Below, piece by piece: positions 13,217-23,400 of a stretch of DNA of 29,208 nt (its first letter is position 1; each line of letters begins with the position of its first letter). The stretch spans positions 1 through 29,208 of IMG/VR virus record IMGVR_UViG_3300020159_000927. One strand, 5' to 3'. The notes beneath the pieces were generated by a model, which was given only the letters and a program-made list of their open reading frames with translations, was not told the origin of the DNA and made no database searches. This DNA comes from a virus. Both the position numbers and the translations under genes were made by a program.

Positions 13217-14920
13217 TCTAGCTGTTAAGGTAGTCTCCAATCCGTCTGACCATGATTGTCGGACATTAGTTATAACAAATTTATCAGATACTGTTAAGTC
13301 TTGATACGGATAGTCTACCGTAACAATATCCCCCACAGAAATTGTTGGGTTGGCCAATACCGTCATATTAATAACTCTCTGCCTTTTGCTCCATTGGGTT
13401 TTAATCCAATCACTTAGCTTCTTGGCATCCCCTGGATTTTGAATCCATGTGGAGTCCATTGTCATCTGCTCTTTAATTTCATACTTATTTGTTTCCTCAT
13501 CAAAATAAACTAAATCTTCGCTCTTCATAAGAGAGTTTCCAAACACGCTCAATTTAGTTCCATCTGAGGAAGAAACTTCGGTAGTTACCCCCGCAGCGTT
13601 TAATATATACGCTGTGGCCCCAAACGATGTTAAATCGTATCCCAAAAAGGCAACGGAGTTGTTTAAATTATTATACATGTATTTAGGAAGCTTAGGCTCT
13701 TGATCTTGATATTTAGAAGAGAAGACTCTTAGCTCTCTGGCCACTGAGCCAAATTCCTCTACATATCTTGTTGAAGTCTGAGAGTCTATCTGATCTATTC
13801 CGCTGGCAAGCATATCTCCGTAGGCTAAAGAAAATGATGACTTTGAAAATTGAGACCCGTATATGTTTTCTAGATCTGCAGTTTTATATTGATCCTCGGT
13901 GATTGCAAGGGCATAAACATAATCAAAATTTATTGTGCCCATATTAACAGCTAGAGATATTTTAGATGTTTTTGGCAAAATTGTGTTAGATGTAGATACA
14001 TGTGTATCTGTTGCTGTTATCTTAAATCCATTAATATATGCGGATATATAAACCTTTGTTGATGTTACCTTTACCCTGACGTCTACTTTGTATGGGACTG
14101 CCGCCGTAATTGACCCTACGTTATTCTTTGCATTAGTAACAGACTGGCTATCTGTAATTACTTTTTGAGAATTTTTTACAACTTTTCCAATAGAAAACTC
14201 GTCACCATTTGATTTTGCGTTTGCAGTAGTTTTAATTTTAATAAAGTATCCATTTGAAGAAGTTCCAGATACAAAGAATCCAAAGGCTCCCGATTGCAGG
14301 GATGTGGATTCTGTTGAAGTAAAGTATAGTGTAGTACCAAAAGCATAGTAGTTTGATGTTGTTGCTAGCCCCGTGTCTTTTACCGCAGCACAATAGCTGT
14401 TAGCGTTTGTATTTTCAGCATGTATGCTAAACAAAGATTTACTAATTGCAATTTTTGTTGACTCGCCTGGAAGCAATACGGCTGCTGGTACTTCTTCTCC
14501 GTCGTAGGTATCTTCTGGGGTTTCTGTTTTACCAAAAAGATCTGAAGAGTAGGCTGGAACTACAAAACTAAAATAATTATATGAGCCAGCCTGCCCCGTA
14601 CCAGATGCGGCTGCGTATCCTATTGACCTAGCGTAATATGTTTTTCCTGGAGTTAGCCCGCTAATTGTAAATTGCCCAACTCCGTTTGAAATCGAATTAA
14701 TAATAATATTATCTTTTATTGTTGAAAATATATAATCTGTATAAACTTGACCTCTAATGCTTAAAACATTTGATGGAGCATTAAATGTTAGTGTACCTCC
14801 TACAGATGTAGAAGAGGCAGTAAAGTTAGTAGTATCTACATCAAATAGCGGATTAGACAAAAGCAAAAGAGCTTGTGCTACTGATATGGTTTCACTTCTA
14901 TAATCGTCCCAGGCTCCCAT
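13202..14920 (-). CDS. Baseplate hub-like tail protein with lectin-like insert
   Basis: I place the start at ATG 14920, which overlaps the upstream TAA as TAATG (572 residues). An in-frame ATG at 14953 would add 11 residues inside the previous gene. Residues about 80-115 look like an FN3-type strand set (TISGLTPGKTYYARSIGY). About 160-330 resemble a concanavalin-like beta sandwich (FSIHAENTNANSYC, GFFVSGTSSNGYFIKI, VKVTSTKVYISAYING). The C-terminal section from about 440 (DSTWIQNPGDAKKLSDWI, then VGDIVTVDYPYQDL at about 525 and FVITNVRQSW) matches the closing part of tail hub proteins (gp27/XkdQ-like), where a GD-x-V strand precedes the last beta domain. The tail-tip hub role is inferred. The upstream gene seems to hold the other half of the hub. 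Confidence 0.8.
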   Translation of the reverse strand: MGAWDDYRSETISVAQALLLLSNPLFDVDTTNFTASSTSVGGTLTFNAPSNVLSIRGQVYTDYIFSTIKDNIIINSISNGVGQFTISGLTPGKTYYARSIGYAAASGTGQAGSYNYFSFVVPAYSSDLFGKTETPEDTYDGEEVPAAVLLPGESTKIAISKSLFSIHAENTNANSYCAAVKDTGLATTSNYYAFGTTLYFTSTESTSLQSGAFGFFVSGTSSNGYFIKIKTTANAKSNGDEFSIGKVVKNSQKVITDSQSVTNAKNNVGSITAAVPYKVDVRVKVTSTKVYISAYINGFKITATDTHVSTSNTILPKTSKISLAVNMGTINFDYVYALAITEDQYKTADLENIYGSQFSKSSFSLAYGDMLASGIDQIDSQTSTRYVEEFGSVARELRVFSSKYQDQEPKLPKYMYNNLNNSVAFLGYDLTSFGATAYILNAAGVTTEVSSSDGTKLSVFGNSLMKSEDLVYFDEETNKYEIKEQMTMDSTWIQNPGDAKKLSDWIKTQWSKRQRVINMTVLANPTISVGDIVTVDYPYQDLTVSDKFVITNVRQSWSDGLETTLTARSIYS

Positions 14921-16944
14921 TATTTCCAGACCACCGCCTTGTATGGAGTCCAACCAGCTGCTTCAGCTGCTGGGCTGGCATAGTGGTTTGCTTTCTTTGT
15001 TCCAAAGGCTCCTCTTGTTTTAATTCTATACCTATGTGTTGGGGCTACTGTAGTTTTGTATGTTGTAATATTTGAATCTGTTATAACTTTCCCAAGCCCC
15101 AGATACCTAGACAAATCTGACTTTGAGCTAACATCTATGTATTTATAAACTCCTGTTATGGCGTCTTGATAAACATATTCAATTGCATCATATTCAATTA
15201 TTTCTGAATCAATTAAAACGTATCCGTTAAAAGGAACAAACGTTGGTGTATTTGGGTCTAGTATTTCATTGGCCTTAACCTCAATAATCTGGAGGCCCAT
15301 ATAGTGATTAACGTGTGGTACATGAGGAGTTACCTTTGGATCTGCCGATTCTAAGATATTTGTTTTGATTGCTGCCGCCATTATAGCGTCGTCAGTGTAT
15401 TCAAGTATTTCGTGGGAAGACTTATCGTATGTTGCTTCTGATACTGTCTTATATCTAATATTAATTTGATTAATTGAAGGCATTTCTTTTTTAGATAGAT
15501 CTATGATGTTTGGCAACAAGGCTCCAGATGCGGTGTGTCTAAATTGCCAAGATGTAGGATTAGATGAGTTAAATAAGTAGTCTCTTGTATAAAACTGAAG
15601 CACATTATACTCATCAACCAAAGCTGTAATTTGAGAATCTCTACATAAGTCCTGAATGTTATCCCATACAGTTACAGATCCATTTCCGCCAGTATTTGAA
15701 GAAGAACTCCACCAGTAGGTAGGGACTATGACTGACCCGTCTGTGTCTGTATAATTGAAATTATAATTTGTATATCCTACTGAGTCTAGCATTCTTCTAA
15801 TAATTGCAATTGCTGAGTAGTTGTTACATACCATATCTGGACAAATAGTCTGCTGTAGTATTTTTGCAGAGTCTAAGGCAAATATGTTTACGTCTCCTAC
15901 GTCAGAGATGTTCCATGTGTCTATATAGAATAAACCCTGTGGAATTTTATAATAGGCTCCTTTTGAATCTGTAAATGTTCCATCTGCGTGATAGACCTTT
16001 ATGTATGCAGTTATTTCAGCATCCCTTACTAAATATACCTTTGAGGTATCAAATGTTTCAGTAATATTATATTTGTTAAATCCTTTAAACTGAAGAGATG
16101 TTTGGTTATACCTTACAATGTTAAGATCTAGGGAGTTAGCAGTACAGTACCCGACTGGTAGAAGTTCTTCTGTACTTGCATTTTGCTCTTTAACAATATC
16201 AAAAGACACGATATCATTTGATAAATCTCTTACCATATGTGGGGCTACTTCTATTACCCCAATCCATCCGCCAGGGTTTACTGCTGTAAGTCCAAGTGAG
16301 TTTACATTTACAAATGCGTTGTAATTCAATTCTGATTCTAGCAAGCTCCATGTTGTTCCTGTATAGTAAATAGTAACTGTTCCTGCATCGTAGTTTTTAG
16401 TTGTAATTAAACCCACGGTAGAAGTAAATGGCTTAACTGCTGTACCCGTCTTTAGAACAGTTCCTCCGTTTGCAGAAATTGTCCAAGAAGAAGGTGTTGC
16501 ATGAGATGTCTCAAACTTAACAACAACCTTGTTTACTGGTATTGTTTTTGGGTAAGCAATAGCAAGATTAGCATTCGTATCTTTTGGAGACACCCAATAC
16601 TTATAGTATGAATCTTTAGATGCATAGTATGTTCTATAGTTTAGCTGATATGGTGTTGTTGTTGGATTCTTAAAAGTGCCACCTGTAACATCTCCGCTAA
16701 TTGCATACTTTACTCCCGCCAGCAGGGGCCTATTTGGTTTAATAACAGTATCAATTGGAAATAGCTTTTTAAATGGAGTTCTTCCATTAATTACTGTATC
16801 TGCATTTCCTGTTACTGGGGTAGTTACTTTATCCCAGTCTATCATTGTATTTAAATTAATATCAAGGGTCGCCCCAACATTCATGGAGATGCTTGTACTC
16901 TTCTCAAAAATGTCTTTTACTTTGGAATCTACTGTGACTGCCAT
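14920..16944 (-). CDS. Minor tail / hub-like protein
   Basis: A 674-residue protein. The N-terminal third has DWDKVTTPV and beta-rich binding-type strands (KYWVSPKDTN, SSWTISANGGTVL). About 235-300 (GWIGVIEVAPHMVRDLSN, VSFDIVKEQN) matches the start of the hub domain common in actinobacterial siphophage minor tail proteins. About 365-450 contains CPDMVCNNYSAIAIIRRML, a GYTNYNF turn, TVWDNIQDLCRDSQI and VDEYNVLQFYTRDYL, the characteristic helix-strand block of that family. The C-terminus has oxidoreductase-free beta strands and a basic end. The ATG has AGG with a five-base spacer. It overlaps the next gene as TAATG. Its role is to form the distal tail ring or hub that carries fibres; this is inferred from family style and order. 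Confidence 0.83.
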   Translation of the reverse strand: MAVTVDSKVKDIFEKSTSISMNVGATLDINLNTMIDWDKVTTPVTGNADTVINGRTPFKKLFPIDTVIKPNRPLLAGVKYAISGDVTGGTFKNPTTTPYQLNYRTYYASKDSYYKYWVSPKDTNANLAIAYPKTIPVNKVVVKFETSHATPSSWTISANGGTVLKTGTAVKPFTSTVGLITTKNYDAGTVTIYYTGTTWSLLESELNYNAFVNVNSLGLTAVNPGGWIGVIEVAPHMVRDLSNDIVSFDIVKEQNASTEELLPVGYCTANSLDLNIVRYNQTSLQFKGFNKYNITETFDTSKVYLVRDAEITAYIKVYHADGTFTDSKGAYYKIPQGLFYIDTWNISDVGDVNIFALDSAKILQQTICPDMVCNNYSAIAIIRRMLDSVGYTNYNFNYTDTDGSVIVPTYWWSSSSNTGGNGSVTVWDNIQDLCRDSQITALVDEYNVLQFYTRDYLFNSSNPTSWQFRHTASGALLPNIIDLSKKEMPSINQINIRYKTVSEATYDKSSHEILEYTDDAIMAAAIKTNILESADPKVTPHVPHVNHYMGLQIIEVKANEILDPNTPTFVPFNGYVLIDSEIIEYDAIEYVYQDAITGVYKYIDVSSKSDLSRYLGLGKVITDSNITTYKTTVAPTHRYRIKTRGAFGTKKANHYASPAAEAAGWTPYKAVVWK

Positions 16945-17406
16945 TTATACCTGCTCTAAAGAAATACTTACATCCCAAAACTCTTGGGCAGCATCAGCAG
17001 ATTTAGCTTTTACATTTCTTTTAATTACATCAAAGCTACAAGAGCTAAATATAACTTCCATAGTCTCTTCTCTTGTAGGAGAATAAGATATCTTTATTTT
17101 AAAAGATCCTTGCCCCTTTGTACTATTATAAAATGTTTGAATGTCATTTGCTCCATACCCACCGTCTACGGTCATTGTTGATGATGTGGGTACCATGTTC
17201 CAAGAAACAGATATGCTCTTTTTATCGGCAATAAAAAACTTTCTCATTGTTCCATTTGAGGTTCTCTGTGTTTTTTCAATTCTATTTATCTGGATAGATG
17301 CTGGCTGTCTATTATGCTCTGTTAGTTTTGTCCATGTGGGGTTAACAGGGTCTGTTCCTGTATCAAAATATAATAGTGATCCTACTGGTAAGAATACTGT
17401 TGTCAT
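16945..17406 (-). CDS. Tail-tube-like distal tail protein
   Basis: A 153-residue beta-rich protein. It carries WTKLTEHNRQP, INRIEKTQRTSNG, MRKFFIADKKSISVSW and VDGGYGANDIQTFY, a block I recognise from distal tail / tube-related proteins placed between the tape measure and hub genes in actinophages and aquatic phages. The length fits a single tube-fold domain. The end (FDVIKRNVKAKSADAAQEFWDVSISLEQV) is the usual last strand pair. The start overlaps the tape measure stop as ATGA, so translation is coupled. The stop directly abuts the next start. Likely role is capping or continuing the tail tube at its distal end. Confidence 0.82.
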   Translation of the reverse strand: MTTVFLPVGSLLYFDTGTDPVNPTWTKLTEHNRQPASIQINRIEKTQRTSNGTMRKFFIADKKSISVSWNMVPTSSTMTVDGGYGANDIQTFYNSTKGQGSFKIKISYSPTREETMEVIFSSCSFDVIKRNVKAKSADAAQEFWDVSISLEQV

Positions 17407-20400
17407 ACGTTTACCACCTGTTGAGTTCCATTGCTATATCCTCTGTTATTTCCGCCTCTAGATACAGCCTTTGCTGTAACCATTCCAACTTCTCTTGCAA
17501 GCTGCTTAATGTCCATATTTGGAGTTGCTGTAATATAGTTATTAATAACTGGAGCCGCTCCTTCAGAAGAACCTAAAGGCATATTGCCTGTTCCTCTGTA
17601 TCCACCTGATGGAATATCGTATCTAGGCATTGTTGCAACATTTGGATAAATTACTCCTGAAAAATCAGGCTTAATCATTATACCTTCTTCTTGTGTACCC
17701 AACGAGTTAATTCTATCATTCATCTCTATAAGTTGTCCAGCGGCAAATGGTCCTCCTAAAGATTTTTGTCTAATTATAGAGTTATTAGAGTTTACCTTAT
17801 ATGTCTGACCATTATATTTAAAGTACTGCCCTGCTTGTAAATTATTCTGTCTAACAATTGCTTCTTTAGCCCATTGCTCAAGACCGCCCTTATTAGTATT
17901 TCCTCCATATGCAACGCCATTTTCGTTTGTTGTCGTTGTAATGTCCTTTGCAGTTGCTTTAGTTGTAAAACCTAGAGTTCCTTTACCACCAAGTATGTCT
18001 CTTATCTGTGTTAACAGTCCTTCGCTAACCTTCATTGCGCCACTTAAAGCCTTTGAGTCATTTTTTAATGCAACATCTGCAGCTCCTGTAACATAGCTAG
18101 ATGATAAAGATGATCCACTGTATCCTTGTGTTGTTTTCCCGCCCAGGCTCGCTCCAGTCTTTGCATCAATTAGCGTTCCGCCAAATGCAGCCTTTAGGGC
18201 CTCAGCTAATCCCTTGTCTTTGCCTGAAGCAGATTTAGAAACATCATTTGCAAGAACAGATAATGCCTGAGAAATTTTTACTCCCTCTGTATACTTTAAT
18301 GGATCTTTTTTATCTCTTGCATCATTAATTGATTGTTGTTTTATTAATTCTTCACGACGGTTTTGGAAATTTACAACTTGATCTCTTCTAACAGTTACGT
18401 TAGCTGAATTTGCTTGTGCAGAAGCAACCTTTTTATTTAAAGCATCAATTTCGTCTTGTTTCTTTTGCTTTTCTTCTTCTAATTTTTTTGTTTTAGCAGC
18501 AACATCATCTTGAATAGAAGCAATTGCCATCTCTGACTCATGTCTCTTTTGTAGTTGAGTTAGATTAAGCTGTGCTCTTACCTGTGCCTCTTTATCGCCA
18601 GAAGCAATTGCAGCCTGGAGATCAATTTGTGCCTGCTTTAATTCAATAGCATATGATTCAGCAGATTGAGTTTTTTGAATTGCTTTAATTCTGGCATCAG
18701 CTTCTTCTTGAATCTTTTTAATCTTCTTATCAATTAATTTAATTTCAGCGTTTATCTGGTCTTTTGTTCTTGCGGCATTCTTTTCAGCGTTTACGCCACC
18801 CGATGCAATAGTTTTGTTTAATTTTTTAACAATGTCTGCAACCTTTTTAATATTGCTGATAGAGCCCTCTGTTCCATTTTCTGCTGTTTGTGCATTAATT
18901 AAAGTAGCATTTTGTAATTGAGAAAATTGTGCAAGGGCTTCTGCTTCAGCGCCAGTGATCTTCTTTAAATCACCTGGAATATTTGAAAGCAAAAGTTGCC
19001 ACTTTGCAGAAACAGATCTAATGGAGTCTGTTGTATTTAATATTTCTTCCAGCTCTGGGTGTGTCTTTTTAAGGCTGTCTATTTGAGACTGAGTAAGCTT
19101 TGTATTGGTATTTGTACCAGCATTAAGTTTCTCCATTGTAATTTCCATAGCACGTTGCTGAGTAATGATTTCTCCATTAACGTCTTTTGTGCCGACAAGA
19201 GATTTCTTTGCAGACTCTATTCCTAGCACTACATTGCTTAGCGCATTACCTAAGTCGTCCCCTGTTAGGTTTTGCATATTCTTATCTAATTCTTTAAACA
19301 TATATGATACTGCTGATGCCTGATCAGTAATAGATCTAAAGCCTCCGCTAGATATTGCAGCAAATGCATGGTTTGCCATATCGGATGCTTTTACTATGGC
19401 ATAGATTTCATTAGTAGCTTCACTCATTCCCATTCCGCCTGCAACAAATTGTGCTTTCCAGTTTGTAGCCATAGCCAATGTTGCTTTTTTGTTGTCTTCT
19501 TGAGACTTGCTTAAGCCATTTAAAGTGCTTATAAATTCAGGCATATCTGTTTTTGCAGATTTAATTTTTTCCTGTAGCTCTTTAATACTCAAAGTTATTC
19601 CACTTACACCACTCCAGTTTTGTTCATTAAATGCATTTTGAGTTGAGGCTTTAGCTAACTCTAGTTGATCTCTTACTCCTTTTATAGAATCAGATAAATT
19701 ATTGTATTTAATCCCTGCTTCATCTGCACCCTTTTGAGTAATGCCGTTAAGCATTGTTTGCTCTTTTGCATTTTCTGCAACTTCAGAACGCCATTTTTTA
19801 AACACTGCGACTAGGCCAGTAATAACTGCGGTTACCGCAAGTATTGGTCCAATCTTAAAAGCATTCTTTAAAATCATTTCAAATATTTTTGCTGCTCCGC
19901 CTGCAGTTTTTAATGACCCGCCAACCCCAGTTATTCCTTTTATTAATTTTGTTATAGGAGTCATGCTAATCATAGGAAGAATAGAGGCTACTTGTAGCAA
20001 TGTTCCAGCCTGACCGCCCATCATTCCGCCTGCCATCTGCATTCCCATTCCAATACCCATACCAGCCATTGGTGAAGACATTCCACCTTCTCTTGCCTTA
20101 TTAAATGCACCCTGGCCAACAAAGCCTTCGCTTCTTGCAGAAGAAAATGCTGATCTAACTGGACCGCCTGATCCCTTATCAAAATATTGAGTTGTTGGAA
20201 CAAGCCCTCCACTTTCCATATACATGAGTCCACCCTTTGAAGGATACTTAACGTTTCTAGAGAATTTAAATGGCATAGTTCTTGATACTGCAGTTTTAAT
20301 CCCAGCTGCCATTATTCTTTGCAAAAGTGGTTTTGGCGGTGTTGCATGTGCAAAAGTTGTGTCTGCATTTCCTTGCAACTTGCCAACTTTAATTGGTGTT

Positions 20401-23400
20401 CCGCCGTGTGAAGTAAGTTTAATAGATCTTGCTGTTGTGCTTCTTCTTGAACCAAGTCCTCTTGGGGTATGGTGTCCTATTGATGAAGAGAACTCGTCCC
20501 AGAGCGCCATTGCTTCTTGATTGTGGCCTAAACCTCTTTTTAGTACAGTATTTGAGGCAGCATAAAAAGGATTGTTTCTGTCGCTTACTACAGCCCTATT
20601 TCTTATTTCCCTGTCATAAATCTTATGAATATCGTCAGACATTCTTGTTGCATCCGCAGAACTAATTGTTCCATTATTTGCAAGACTATGTAAAAATTGT
20701 TCAGTTGAACTTCTGTATTGAGTTGTTCTTGCTTTAATTCCTGCCTGCAAAACTTCTGCAGGTAATTGTTTTCCTAGAACCTCTGCTTCAAGAGCCTTAT
20801 TTATCATCTCTCTTGTAATCACGCCATCTTTTGCAAAACGTGGATATTTTGCAATAATTTCTGGATCTGTAATGTCTCCTACATAAACACCAGCTGTTCC
20901 TTTAATATCATACAGTGGTTTTTTTCCTCTAAATTTTGGATCTAGGGTTTGCATTTCAGAAGGAGTAACACCAGATAGTCTTGGTTCATCTACTATTGCT
21001 TGTTCTGGGCCTCTTGTATATCCATCGTTAATTGCTTGTAATATGGGTAGATTTTCTTTAGTGGCCTTTGCGTTTACAACAAACTCTCCCTCAGTAAGCA
21101 TTGCTGGTATTTTGTCTGTACCCTTTGGAACAAATTTTATTCCTTGAGTTTCTGGGTGAGTACTTCCATGTTCTCTATATACAACTCCGCCGTTTGCAAA
21201 TCTTTTTGGAATTGTTGTCTCTGTGCTATATCCAGCACCAAATGTCTTTACCCCTAAGCCAGCAGCGATCTTATTCAACAGGCCTCTAGTTCTTCCTGGT
21301 CTTAAAAGCTCTTTCATATTAGACTTTCCAGCAGCATTTACAACTGGCTGATTTAATAGAGGGACTGTTGTTAGTCCAATAGATCTGCCTTGTTGCCCCG
21401 CAATATCTATTGATGCTTGTGCAATCATAGATTCTACCTGTGCATTTAATTGAATAATTTTAGCTCTTGCTTGGTCTACTGTTAATTTACCAGCTTGTAG
21501 CTGTGCAACAATTGCTGCTGATTCAGTTGCCGCATTAGCGGTAAGCTTGGTCATTGTTGGAAGCAAAGCTTGATATGAATCAGATAATGATGAAGTTATT
21601 AGCCCAGTGGCAGCGACCTCTTTTCTAAGTAATTTGATTTCTGCTTCTGATTGCATTGCAAGTGCGCCTGTCATTGCATGCCATTTTGCTGCTTCTGCTG
21701 CAACGATACCTGTTGATGCTCCACCAATCGATGTTAGTCCTGGAATCTTTGGAAGATCTCCGTCCATATACATCTGCGGATTATTTCCAATTTTTTGATT
21801 AACTTTAGGTGCGCCAGGCACCACTCCGAAAATTGTTTGTTGTGACTTTTGATCTAGTGTCATTCCAGCAACTGGATTGAGGTGTGACATTGAGCGTGTA
21901 TCTTCAGGGCTAATCAAAGGATGATTGGGGTTAACAACTCTTCCGCCGCCCTTAACAACGTTTCCTGCCATTGTTGAAAGAGCTGGAGCAACCGATACTG
22001 CACCAGTCATTGCCTTGGATTGCAATAATTCGAACTCTGTTACAAGTCCTGCAATTGCTGTTTTTAATACTGTAGCTGCTTTTGCATCACTATAGAATGT
22101 TGCTTCAACTAGTGATCCAGCTTTTTGTGCTGCCATAATTTCTGGCGTAAGCATCTTCCAGCCTTCTCCGCCTTTAAATAAAGATCTAAAATGTGATGCT
22201 CCCTTAATGATATATCCAAAGAAGTTGGCAAGCACACCAGTTAACATAATTACTGGTCCAATAATTGCTGTAAGTCCTGTAACAAATGTTAGTATTGTTT
22301 TAATTGGCTGTGGAAGCTTTCCTACAAACTTTATAATTCCGTCAGTAACATTTATAAAAAATGTTTGTATCTTTAAAAACTCTTCGCCCATTCCAGCAAG
22401 ATCTGCTTTAAGTCCTTCTAGCGCTCTTCTGTATTTACCAGAAGCCGACTCAGTTACCATTGATAATTCTCGGCCTGCTACTCCTGCTAGCTCTTGAGAG
22501 CTTGCTTTCATTAAATCCATAACCTGAAGAGTTTGGCTTCCTTGCTTACCTAGGTTTGAAAATAAAGCGTTCATACGAGCAAACTGGAACTTTCCAAATA
22601 GCTGTTCAATTGCCTGTTGCTTTTGTAGTGGGTCAAGGTTATCTAATGCTTGCTGCAACTCCATAATTGTTCCTGTAAGATTGCCTGCATTTTTTGTTAC
22701 AATTCCGCCGAGGTCGATTCCCATTGCCTGAAACTTTTCTGTTGCTACGTTTGTAGGGTTAATCAAAGATGCAAGAGCTGACTTAAGAGCATTTGCTCCT
22801 TCTGCAGCATTAATTCCGCCTTCTTTCATTGCAGTTAGATACAATGCTAAATCTTTTACGCTTCCGCCCATTCCTTGAATAACTGGGCCAGCTTTTGGAA
22901 TTGCTTCAATTAAATCTGCAAGGCTGGTTGATGTTTGGTTTTCAACAGAGTTTAAGAAGTTAATAGAATCAGAAAGTTGATCGGTGTTTTGTTTAAATGT
23001 AGTTTGAATTGCCAGGGTGGCCTTCATTGCATCTTGTCTATCTACTTCACCAAGTACTGCAAGTCTGCTTGTTTCTTTAACTGAAGCAAGAAGTTCATTG
23101 CCTTGCTTACCAGTTGCTGCAATATCTGCTGCAAGAGTAATTGTGTCTTTAAATGAAACTCCATATGCTTTTGAAATCTCTTTAGCGGTTGCAGTAACTT
23201 CATTTCTTATCTTAGATAGTTCTGCTGATGATGTTGCCGCAACACCACCGTAAACCTTTGTAAGTCTTACTAATTCAGCATCTGCCATTCTAAATGCATC
23301 TGCTGCTGCTTTACCAAAGGCTGCTAGCGGTACGGTTAAACCTACTGTTAACTGACGTCCTGCCCACTGAGTATTCTTACCCCAGTTGATCATTTGAACT

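Noticed and set aside
14920-14953. Extended start of the hub-like gene at ATG 14953
   Set aside because: The extra 11 residues lie inside the previous gene and the TAATG overlap at 14920 gives a normal coupled start.
16676-17086. Long open frame on the plus strand (136 codons)
   Set aside because: It lies antisense to the hub-like and tube-like genes, has no ribosome site, and its length follows from the codon bias of the real genes. The same holds for plus-strand frames at 19741-20013, 20224-20520, 22207-22497 and 26246-26605.
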